Positions 24,815 to 31,780 of a DNA stretch of 64,000 nucleotides are shown here, piece after piece. This DNA is from Streptomyces sp. GS7 (GTDB lineage: Bacteria; Actinomycetota; Actinomycetes; Streptomycetales; Streptomycetaceae): contig NZ_CP047146.1 of NCBI RefSeq assembly GCF_009834125.1, positions 5,387,501 through 5,451,500 of the forward strand, written 5' to 3'. The first letter of the stretch is position 1. Every line of letters starts with the position of its first letter. The notes below the pieces were generated by a model. It saw only the letters and a program-made list of their open reading frames with translations. It ran no database searches and was not told where the DNA came from. A program made the translations under genes and the position numbers.

Positions 24815-26995
24815 ATGAGCTCCCACGACGAGGCCGCGGTGGGACCGTCGCGTGCGGTCTCTTCCACCAACGCCAAGGCCGACATGACCACCGTCGCCGC
24901 CGTGGTGCGGTCCACCCGGACCCGGCCCCTTGCGCCCGCGCGCCTGCTGGCGGACGCGGTCACCCGGGCCGGGCTCTGGCAGCGGCTCGCCGAACGCGCG
25001 GCCGGTGATCCGGGCGGGTTGGCGGTGATGTTGACGCCGGGCACATCGGCGTACGGCGATCCGACGACCGCGGTCAGCGCCGCGCTCGTGGAGCAGCTGA
25101 TCGACCTGCTGTGTGACAGGGGCTACCGGAACATCACCGTCGGAGCCTCCCGCTGCGGCCCGGACGTGTGGCTTGAGGGCCCCGGACTCCTGCAGACCTG
25201 TCGCCGGCTCGGCTACGGCGGGCGCACCCAACAGGGCAACGCCTACCGGATCGTGGACCTGTCCGAGGACATCGAACCGGCCGGGTTTCCCGCTTCCAGC
25301 GTGCTGCACGGCAGCGGAATGGCGCGTGCCTGGCTGTCGGCCGGCTTCCGCATCAACATCGCGAAGAACAGCACCCACCCGGAGTTCGGGTACGCCCTCT
25401 GCCTGGCCAATCTGCTGGGTGTGCTGCCGCACGCCGACAAGCACCACCACTACCGGGCACGGCGCGACGGCGCCGAGGTCGTCGTGGATCTGCTGCGTTC
25501 CCACGCACCGGACTTCCACATCATCGACGCGGTGGTGAGCAGTCACGGGTGTGCCGGTTCGTACGTGGGCAAGCCACTGGGAACGGGGACGGTCATCGCC
25601 GCGCCCGACGGGGCGCTGGCGGACATGGTGGGTGCACTGCTCATGCGCGTCGACCCCGTCTCGTCGCCGCTCAACGCGCGGGTACTCCACGACCGCGGGC
25701 TGCCGGACGGCTATCACCTCGACGGAGATCTGACGCCCTATCAGGGATGGCGCAACCCTCCGAGAGCCCTGGTCGAGGCGGTGCGCCGACTCGCCCCGGA
25801 CGGCCGGGTGCACCGTCTGTTCAGCATCGCCGCCTGGCAGGTGGCCCCGGGCACTGCGGAGGTCACCGATCCCGCGCTGGCACGGCTCTCGCACGTCCTC
25901 ACCACGCTGATCCGCGTCGCGGACGAGAACCCGGCCGCCTCCGCCGCCCTCTGCACGGTGATCGGGGCGGCCGCATCCGCGTCGTCCACCGTACGCGCGT
26001 GGCGTACCGGGTACGGCAAGGAGAAGATCCGGCGCCGGGACGTCTCGCTCGCCATCGACCCGGACGCCTACACCCACACCGACTTCGACCGGATCGACGG
26101 TCTCCTCCAGCCGTTGGAAGAAGTGATCGACGCGCTGCCCGCGGACGCCTGGCTGATGCGGTGGCAACACCTGGGCAGCTCCGTCCTCTTCGGCTGCGAG
26201 CGCACCGTCAACGCGCCGTACGCGGAGTTCGTGCGCAGAGTGGACATCAGCCGGTCCATCAGCTACATGACCGACTACCTGGGCGGACGGGTCCACGTGG
26301 TGTCCCGCGATGCGCAGGGGCGGCCCACCCGCCAGATCGAACGCAACCTGTATCTGGCACAGCCGAATTACATGGCGTTCTACGGCGGGCCGCCGATCGA
26401 TGTCTGCAAGCTCGAGTCGATCACCTACGAGGAGCAGTCGCGGCGGATCGCCTGGCGAACCGTCCACAGTCCGAACGGCTCCGCCCAGTACGACGACGGT
26501 TCGGTGGTCTTCCTCCCGGCGGACGGCGGAAACCGGACCCGGATCGTGGTCCGGGTCCGCCAGCGGTTCACCCTGCCGCTGACCTGGCAGGTGTTCCGTC
26601 CCGAGACCCGGCCGAAGCTCAGGGATCCGCTGGTGCAGGACTCCTATCAGCGGTTCTTCACCCGCACGCTCGACAACTTCGAGGCGCAGTACGAGGGGCG
26701 GCCGTACCGGATCGGCCGTGCCTGGGAGGAGCATGACGACATGGTGGCCGCCGAGTTGCCCACCCAGCGCCTGACCGAGGCCGCCCGGCTCGTACGGAGC
26801 GTCGCCTCGCAGGCCTTGGACATGTCGAGACTGCCCGGGCAGTTGGGGCCGGACGGCTTCTGGCATGTTGCGCCCGGCGATGTGCCGTCCCGTTTCGGGC
26901 TGTTGGAGGAGCTCCGGGACGAGCTGCGGCCCGCGGTCACCGGTTTCTGGCAGGGGCTGCGCGAAGCCGTGGCCCGGGACAGACGATCGAGGTAA
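24815..26995 (+). CDS. DUF362 domain fused to SRPBCC-like domain
   Basis: The product has 726 residues from ATG 24815. Residues 60-330 resemble DUF362: AALVEQLIDLLCDRGYRNITVG, RINIAKNSTHPEFGYALCLANLLG, FHIIDAVVSSHGCAGSYVGKP, a family often next to cofactor or ferredoxin-like functions but without assigned chemistry. Residues 330-440 are a helical linker. Residues 445-640 look like an SRPBCC/START-type beta-grip pocket (FGCERTVNAPYAEFVRRV, GSVVFLPADGG, TRIVVRVRQRFTLPL), which usually binds a lipid or aromatic ligand. I have not seen this fusion described. The stop is 5 bp before the SDR gene, so the two form one operon. Confidence 0.8.
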   Translation: MSSHDEAAVGPSRAVSSTNAKADMTTVAAVVRSTRTRPLAPARLLADAVTRAGLWQRLAERAAGDPGGLAVMLTPGTSAYGDPTTAVSAALVEQLIDLLCDRGYRNITVGASRCGPDVWLEGPGLLQTCRRLGYGGRTQQGNAYRIVDLSEDIEPAGFPASSVLHGSGMARAWLSAGFRINIAKNSTHPEFGYALCLANLLGVLPHADKHHHYRARRDGAEVVVDLLRSHAPDFHIIDAVVSSHGCAGSYVGKPLGTGTVIAAPDGALADMVGALLMRVDPVSSPLNARVLHDRGLPDGYHLDGDLTPYQGWRNPPRALVEAVRRLAPDGRVHRLFSIAAWQVAPGTAEVTDPALARLSHVLTTLIRVADENPAASAALCTVIGAAASASSTVRAWRTGYGKEKIRRRDVSLAIDPDAYTHTDFDRIDGLLQPLEEVIDALPADAWLMRWQHLGSSVLFGCERTVNAPYAEFVRRVDISRSISYMTDYLGGRVHVVSRDAQGRPTRQIERNLYLAQPNYMAFYGGPPIDVCKLESITYEEQSRRIAWRTVHSPNGSAQYDDGSVVFLPADGGNRTRIVVRVRQRFTLPLTWQVFRPETRPKLRDPLVQDSYQRFFTRTLDNFEAQYEGRPYRIGRAWEEHDDMVAAELPTQRLTEAARLVRSVASQALDMSRLPGQLGPDGFWHVAPGDVPSRFGLLEELRDELRPAVTGFWQGLREAVARDRRSR

Positions 26996-27000
26996 CCCCT

Positions 27001-28080
27001 GTGAAAGCGTGTGTGACCGGAGCTTCCGGACTTGTCGGTGGCCAGGTGGTGCGGGCCCTGTGGGGCGCCGGCCATGAGGTGCGGGCGCTGGTCCGCCGGA
27101 GCGGCGACACGCGGCAACTCCACGCGCTCGGCGTCCCCGTGGTCCACGCGGATCTCCGGGCCCCCGCCACCTTGCGGCCCGCGTTCGAGGGCTGCGAGAC
27201 GGTGTTCCACTGCGCCGCCGTCTTCACGTACTGGGACGTCACGCGGGAGGAACTGGCCCGGGCCAACGTGGCGGGCACCCGTGAGGTGCTGCAGGCGGCT
27301 GCGGCGGCGGGGGTCCGGCGGGTGGTGGTGACCTCGTCGTCGGTCACCTGCGGATCGTCCGACGGCCCGGCGTCCCGCGACGAGAACGGGATGCCGGGCG
27401 AGGAGTATCTGCCGGACTACTTCCTCACCAAGCTGGAACAGGAGCGGACAGCGCTCGCTCTGGGCGCCGGACTGGGGCTGGAGGTGGTGGCCGCCTGCCC
27501 GACCATCGTGGTCGGCGGGCCCGACCGGCGGCTGGTCCCCAGCAACGCACTGCTCACCCGCTATCTGGCCGATCCGCTGCGCACCACCTACCCGGGCGGA
27601 TGCAACATCGTCTCCGTCCGCGACGTCGCCGAGGGCCACGTGCTGCTCGCGGAGCACGGAACCGCCGGGGAACGCTATCTGCTGGGCGGTGAGAACTGGG
27701 CGTGGCGGACCATCCACCAGACCGTCTCGGAGCTGTGCGGCACTCATGGGCCGTGGGCCACCGCCACGCACACCGGCGCCTACGTGGCGGCGACGCTGGC
27801 GGAGATCCGGGCGGTGCTGGGCGCCCGGACCCCGTCGACCACCCGCGCGGAGGCCCGGACGATGGGCCGGTACTACTGGTACCGGCACGACAAGGCCGCC
27901 GTTCTGGGGTACACACCGCGGCCCGCGCGCCAGGCGCTCGCCGAGGCGCTCGGCTGGCTGGTGACCAGCCCGCATGTACCGGACCGGATCAGGTCCGGAC
28001 TGCGGCCGCATCCGGAAGTCATGGCCACGCGGGAACTGGTCCCCCGGCAGCTGGACGAGCAAGCCGGAGCACTCAACTGA
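27001..28080 (+). CDS. Extended SDR reductase/epimerase
   Basis: The product has 359 residues from GTG 27001, five bases after the previous stop, so translation is probably coupled. The Rossmann motif TGASGLVGGQVV (TGxxGxxG), a downstream HADLRAPATL, and the catalytic Y-x3-K (DYFLTKLEQE) place it in the extended SDR family near dihydroflavonol reductases, 3-beta-hydroxysteroid dehydrogenases and hopanoid-associated epimerases. NADP(H) is likely because of the Arg-Arg after the second strand. It would reduce or oxidise a product linked to the DUF362-SRPBCC protein. The substrate is unknown. Confidence 0.87.
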   Translation: MKACVTGASGLVGGQVVRALWGAGHEVRALVRRSGDTRQLHALGVPVVHADLRAPATLRPAFEGCETVFHCAAVFTYWDVTREELARANVAGTREVLQAAAAAGVRRVVVTSSSVTCGSSDGPASRDENGMPGEEYLPDYFLTKLEQERTALALGAGLGLEVVAACPTIVVGGPDRRLVPSNALLTRYLADPLRTTYPGGCNIVSVRDVAEGHVLLAEHGTAGERYLLGGENWAWRTIHQTVSELCGTHGPWATATHTGAYVAATLAEIRAVLGARTPSTTRAEARTMGRYYWYRHDKAAVLGYTPRPARQALAEALGWLVTSPHVPDRIRSGLRPHPEVMATRELVPRQLDEQAGALN

Positions 28081-28107
28081 GCCGATTCCCCGGTCAGTTC
28101 AGCGCGC

Positions 28108-28139
28108 GACGGGCGCACGGTGCGGCGGCGGTGCCCGTC
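28108..28139. terminator. Possible terminator between convergent operons
   Basis: GACGGGC (28108-28114) pairs with GCCCGTC (28133-28139) around an 18-base G+C-rich centre, in the 89-bp gap between the SDR gene and the helical-protein gene. It is weak compared with the other hairpins. Confidence 0.4.
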
Positions 28140-28169
28140 ACCGTACGCCGGCCGACCCGGTCACCGCCG

Positions 28170-28568
28170 TCATCGCTTCGTACCCCTGGAGCGGGGCGGG
28201 GGATCCGCCTTGGTGCCCGCTCCGCCACCGCCCTTGCCGTCCGGCACCGTAGCCGGTGCGGACGCGCGCAACTGCTCGCAGAGGCGCTGTTCGTGCTCCC
28301 GGGTCAGCTCCGCCACGTTCCGGGCGTAGTCGATACCGAGTCCGCCCAGTGCCGAGGCGAACTTCACGCCCTCGTCGCCGACGAACTCCCAGTACGCCCT
28401 GTTGACCTCGCCCCAGGTGGGTTTGCCGTTGAGCAGCCCGGTCACCAACTCCGCGTAGTCACCCCACATCGCGGTCTGGAGTTCGGCGATCCGGACGGCT
28501 GCGGTCCGGAAGTGTTCCCAGCTTCGCCGGAGTTCGGCGGCCAGCTCTTCGGTCGTCTCGGTGCTCAT
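28170..28568 (-). CDS. Small helical, phasin-like protein
   Basis: The product has 132 residues from ATG 28568; GAGGAG lies at the right distance. Residues 1-90 are predicted all-helical with regularly spaced aromatic residues (LRRSWEHFRTAAVRIAELQ, AMWGDYAELVTGLL, EVNRAYWEFVGDEGVKF, YARNVAELTREHEQRL). The C-terminal 35 residues are Gly/Pro/Lys-rich and look disordered. The pattern is reminiscent of phasins and other amphipathic surface-coating proteins, but this is only a structural resemblance. Its ATG overlaps the stop of the beta-propeller gene (ATGA), so the two are translationally coupled. Confidence 0.72.
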   Translation of the reverse strand: MSTETTEELAAELRRSWEHFRTAAVRIAELQTAMWGDYAELVTGLLNGKPTWGEVNRAYWEFVGDEGVKFASALGGLGIDYARNVAELTREHEQRLCEQLRASAPATVPDGKGGGGAGTKADPPPRSRGTKR

Positions 28569-29833
28569 GAACACTCCTCAGGTCGGGCCCCGGCGGGAGC
28601 CGGAACCGGGCTCAGCAGGGTGCTGTGGTGGAACCCCAGCCGGGGATCGGTCCAGACAGGCAGATCGGGAAGGTACGCGCGCAGCTCCGGCATCTCGACC
28701 CGGAGCCGCACGGCATTGGCGGGATAGTCGTAGACGGTGATCGTGTTGAGTCCGCGGTTGGCGGTGAACAGCAGCTTCTGGTCGGCGGAGAGCTGGCAGG
28801 CGTAGACCGAGTCGAGCAGCGTGCCGCGCGTGACGCGCAACGCGCCGACGAAGTGCCTGCTGCTCGGTACGGGGGACCCCCGGGTGAAAGCGTCGGTGAC
28901 CTGCCGGGCGGCCTGCCGGGCGGAGCGCATCTGCGCGGACAGTCCCGGCCGTTCGTCGATGACGCGGTACGAGGTGAAGTCGGCGAGGTCGATCATGACG
29001 ATGGTGCCGCTGCCGCCGTTGCAGTAGATCAGCTCGCGGTCCGAGACGCACACGTCCGAGTTGATGTGCGCGGGCACGTTCTGACCGCAGTTCCAGTGCC
29101 GCAGGATCTGCCCGCTGGCGGCGTCGATCTCGAACACGTACTCCTTGAAGTACGCCATGGCCCATTCGTGCCAGTCCCGGCCCTCCTGGGGAAGGACCCG
29201 GAAGGACAGTGCGTAGAAGACGTCCTCGTACGGATGGCAGGCCACGTGCCAGCAGGTCGTCGGCAGGGGGACCCTCCGGGCGACGCGTCTTTCGAGGTCG
29301 AAGATGCCGACCTCGGCGGCCTCGCCCCGACCCGGATGGTCCATCCCTCCGTAGACGAGATAGCGGCCGGAGGCGGTGCGTTTCATGGCATGCGGAAGTT
29401 TGAGCAGGTGATCGCCGATGCGCTCGGCCTTGGTCGGGCGGTCGAGGTCCACCAGCCAGAAACCGTCGCCGATCGCCGTGACGCCCTGGGTGTTGTCGAG
29501 CCACACCATGTGCGTGCTGCTCTTGATGGACGCGTCGGGAGTTTCGAACCGCAGGGTGGAGACCCGCTCGCGCTCGTCCAGTGAATGGACGTCGTAGAAC
29601 ATGAGCTGTTGCCCGGCATTGCCCAGGAACCCGGATTTCCGGTCGGGCGTGATGCTGATGGCATGGCCCCCGGCCACACCGTCGTAGTACTGGACGCGGT
29701 AGGCGTATGCGCCGCTGTCCGGGTCGTAGCGGAAGACGCAGACACCCGCCGCACCCTCCAGACCGTTCAGGCCGTTGCCGTCGAGGGCGATGTGGAAGGC
29801 GTAGGGGTAGCGGTCGGTAGATGCACCCATCAT
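28565..29833 (-). CDS. Beta-propeller protein, unknown function
   Basis: The product has 422 residues from ATG 29833 (AGGACGG upstream; a second ATG follows immediately). No signal peptide. The sequence consists of repeated four-stranded blades, e.g. GHAISITPDRKSGFLGNAGQQLMFYDVHSLDE, GRYLVYGGMDHPGRGEAAEVGIFDLERR, RELIYCNGGSGTIVMIDLADF and DQKLLFTANRGLNTITVYDYP (each about 40-50 residues), like YncE/lactonase-type seven-bladed propellers. Three histidine-containing loops (CWHVACHPYEDVFYAL, VPAHINSDV, GFHHSTLL) could hold a metal centre as in carotenoid-oxygenase-like propellers, but I cannot prove this. It overlaps the phasin-like gene by 4 bp. Confidence 0.8.
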   Translation of the reverse strand: MMGASTDRYPYAFHIALDGNGLNGLEGAAGVCVFRYDPDSGAYAYRVQYYDGVAGGHAISITPDRKSGFLGNAGQQLMFYDVHSLDERERVSTLRFETPDASIKSSTHMVWLDNTQGVTAIGDGFWLVDLDRPTKAERIGDHLLKLPHAMKRTASGRYLVYGGMDHPGRGEAAEVGIFDLERRVARRVPLPTTCWHVACHPYEDVFYALSFRVLPQEGRDWHEWAMAYFKEYVFEIDAASGQILRHWNCGQNVPAHINSDVCVSDRELIYCNGGSGTIVMIDLADFTSYRVIDERPGLSAQMRSARQAARQVTDAFTRGSPVPSSRHFVGALRVTRGTLLDSVYACQLSADQKLLFTANRGLNTITVYDYPANAVRLRVEMPELRAYLPDLPVWTDPRLGFHHSTLLSPVPAPAGARPEECS

Positions 29834-30599
29834 GGACCGTCCTACCGTGGTGACACCGCGTCGCTTGCGGGGGGTTCCTCCATGCGCCCAGCCTCCATGG
29901 ATCATCGTACGAGGGGTGCGGCCGGGCCGCATGTCGTGCGAAAGCGGTTCGCCGTGCCGGCGAACACGTTCCCCGGTCCCTGCCCACATCGTCGTTTCCG
30001 GCAACGCGTCACGTCCCGACGGGAACGGTGCGGGCGGATCGGCGTGCCGTACCCGATGCCTCCGCCGTGCTCGCGGGAGCAGGACCGGAGGGCATGTCGA
30101 GGCGGTCCGGCACTCGCCCCATCATCTCACCAAGGGTGTGCGAGACCGCGCGTTGAGCGGCCGCTCGGCCTGTCGGATCCACCCGAAGGCGACTTCGGCG
30201 CCGGCGGACTGGGGACGGCCGTCCGGTTGCCCGGCTCGGCGGTGCACCGCGTGAGAGCAGGGTGCCGGATGACCGGCAGAGGCGTGCACGGCAGCGGCGG
30301 GGGGTTCTCGCGCCGTGTGACGCGACGCAAGCGCCGCTCGGGCGTGGCCGCCGTTGGCTTTCCGCCCCGGCGCATCGGCCCGGAGTCAGGGCAGCGCGGT
30401 CGGCGGACCAGAGATCGAGAGAGCACCGGGACCGCCGGCAGCTGCACCCGGCGCCCCTGCGCACCCGGCTCCGGACGCTGACGGCCTGCGGGCCGCGGCG
30501 ATGTCGGTCGGCGCCTCCCGCTGCCTCTGCCTCTGCCTCTGCCTCTGCGGGACAAACCGATCGCACCGTCACGGGACGGGCGTCGACGGACCTGACACC
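29834..30599. other. Long gene-free region with CTGCCT repeat
   Basis: A 766-bp divergent region between the beta-propeller operon and the DUF1330 gene. Frames are open on both strands but their translations are arginine/proline-rich without family features, so I call no gene. It contains the hexamer repeat at 30521-30548. Confidence 0.55.
30521..30548. repeat. CTGCCT hexamer repeat
   Basis: Four perfect CTGCCT units plus a partial fifth, about 50 bp upstream of the DUF1330 start. It is flanked by CCCG and CGGG. Confidence 0.9.
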
Positions 30600-30905
30600 A
30601 TGGCCGCCATGACTGCCTATGTGATCTCCGAGGTCGAGGTGCTGGACGAGCAACAGGCCGGTGAGTACCGCACGTTGGCCGAGGAGTCGATCCGCCGCTA
30701 CGAGGGCCGCTATGTCGTCCGCGGTGCCCTGCCCGACGCCGTCGAGGGGGCCTGGTTCACTTCCCACCGGTTGGTTGTCGTGGAGTTCCCCGACATGGAC
30801 CGGGCCAGGCAGTGGTACGCCTCGCCCGAATACGCAGCGGCGCTGGCAATCCGCAAGACGGCGCTGGACCGGCGGCTTCTCTTCGTCGAGGGCGTGTCCG
30901 CATAG
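30600..30905 (+). CDS. DUF1330 protein
   Basis: The product has 101 residues from ATG 30600, or 98 from ATG 30609; neither has a strong ribosome-binding site. The sequence TAYVISEVEVLDEQQAGEYRTLA, the central GRYVVRGA and the WYASPEYAAALAIRK helix are the standard marks of DUF1330, a dimeric ferredoxin-like alpha/beta-barrel related to monooxygenase-type small proteins. No enzymatic activity is established. It is cytoplasmic and stands alone. Confidence 0.87.
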   Translation: MAAMTAYVISEVEVLDEQQAGEYRTLAEESIRRYEGRYVVRGALPDAVEGAWFTSHRLVVVEFPDMDRARQWYASPEYAAALAIRKTALDRRLLFVEGVSA

Positions 30906-31259
30906 CGCCGTCGCAAGCGCGCCCGGGAGTGGCTGGGCACGGTGCGGCCCGGCTACCCCGCCGCCTCCCGGAATCCCTCGGGAATAACCCGCCCACCAGG
31001 ACTTTGAGACGACGGCAGACCCGTTGGGCAGCAACACACCTGGAGGTACACATGGGGAACGAGCGCGCGCTGGTACTCGGGGGCGGTGGCGTGGCGGGCA
31101 AGTGCGGGCCCACCCCAGGCAATGCCCGCGGCATGGAGCGGCCGTTGCGGCCGTTCGAGCCGTGCGACACCGTGATGGGGACAGCGGCCACGGTGCTTCT
31201 GACGGTCGTGGCGCATGGGGCGCTCGCGCCGTGCCGCGTGTGGCTCCACCCCCCTTGGC
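30906..31259. other. Region containing patatin gene remnant
   Basis: This 354-bp stretch between the DUF1330 gene and the molybdenum hydroxylase operon holds only the truncated 5' end of a patatin-like gene (from 31052). Confidence 0.5.
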
Positions 31260-31285
31260 CTAGAAGTGTCGTGCCCCCTCCATGA
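31052..31285 (+). pseudogene. 5' remnant of a patatin-like phospholipase gene
   Basis: A good ribosome-binding site (TGGAGG) precedes ATG 31052, and the first residues MGNERALVLGGGGVAGK match the start of actinobacterial patatin-like phospholipases, including the glycine-rich oxyanion loop. After about 17 residues the similarity stops. The remaining sequence is Pro/Arg/Ala-rich with no GxSxG, and it runs into the opposite-strand iron-sulfur subunit gene. I infer a gene cut by deletion at about 31103. Confidence 0.55.
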
Positions 31286-31736
31286 TGGCCTCGCGGATGC
31301 GGTGGTAGGTGCCGCAGCGGCAGACGTTGCGGATCTCGTCCAGGTCGGCTTCGGTGATATCGCGGCCGGCGGCTCGGGCCTGCCTGACCTTGGCGACCGC
31401 GGCCATGATCTGGCCGGGCTGGCAGTAGCCGCACTGGGCGACGTCGTGCGCCAGCCATGCCTCCTGCATGGGGTGCAGGTCCTTGCCGACGGTGGCGGGC
31501 AGCCCCTCGATGGTGGTGATCTCGTCGTCCGGCCGAATGTTCCCGACCGGTACGGAACAGGGGTTGAACGCCTTGCCGTTGAGGTGGCTGGTGCATGCCT
31601 GGCAGACACCGAGGCCGCAGCCGTACTTCGGCCCGGTGACGCCGAGGACGTCGCGCAGCACCCACAGCAGCCGCACATCGCCCTCGACGTCCGCCGTGAC
31701 GGGCTTGCCGTTGAGGATGAAGGTGTGTTCGGGCAC
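31260..31736 (-). CDS. 2Fe-2S subunit of molybdenum hydroxylase
   Basis: The product has 158 residues from GTG 31736 with AAGGAGCG upstream. It has the two [2Fe-2S] domains of the xanthine dehydrogenase family: a plant-type ferredoxin domain with Cys40, 45, 48 and 60, and a helical domain with Cys102, 105, 139 and 141. All eight ligands are present. This short form is the IorA-type partner of isoquinoline or aldehyde oxidoreductases, which pass electrons from the molybdenum centre to an external acceptor. It follows the large subunit by 44 bp. No FAD subunit or maturation factor is adjacent. Confidence 0.93.
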   Translation of the reverse strand: MPEHTFILNGKPVTADVEGDVRLLWVLRDVLGVTGPKYGCGLGVCQACTSHLNGKAFNPCSVPVGNIRPDDEITTIEGLPATVGKDLHPMQEAWLAHDVAQCGYCQPGQIMAAVAKVRQARAAGRDITEADLDEIRNVCRCGTYHRIREAIMEGARHF

Positions 31737-31780
31737 GGTCGCTCCTTGCGCTCCTGGTGGGCCGCTTCAACCGACCGCGG

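Noticed and set aside
23912..26866. A 984-codon open frame on the minus strand opposite the ferritin-like and DUF362 genes.
   Set aside because: Its translation is an Arg/Gly/Val-rich shadow without domains. Plus-strand genes with clear families and ribosome-binding sites cover the same DNA.
29834..30599. A possible gene in the 766-bp gap.
   Set aside because: Frames are open but compositionally abnormal, without start signals or motifs; non-coding is more likely.
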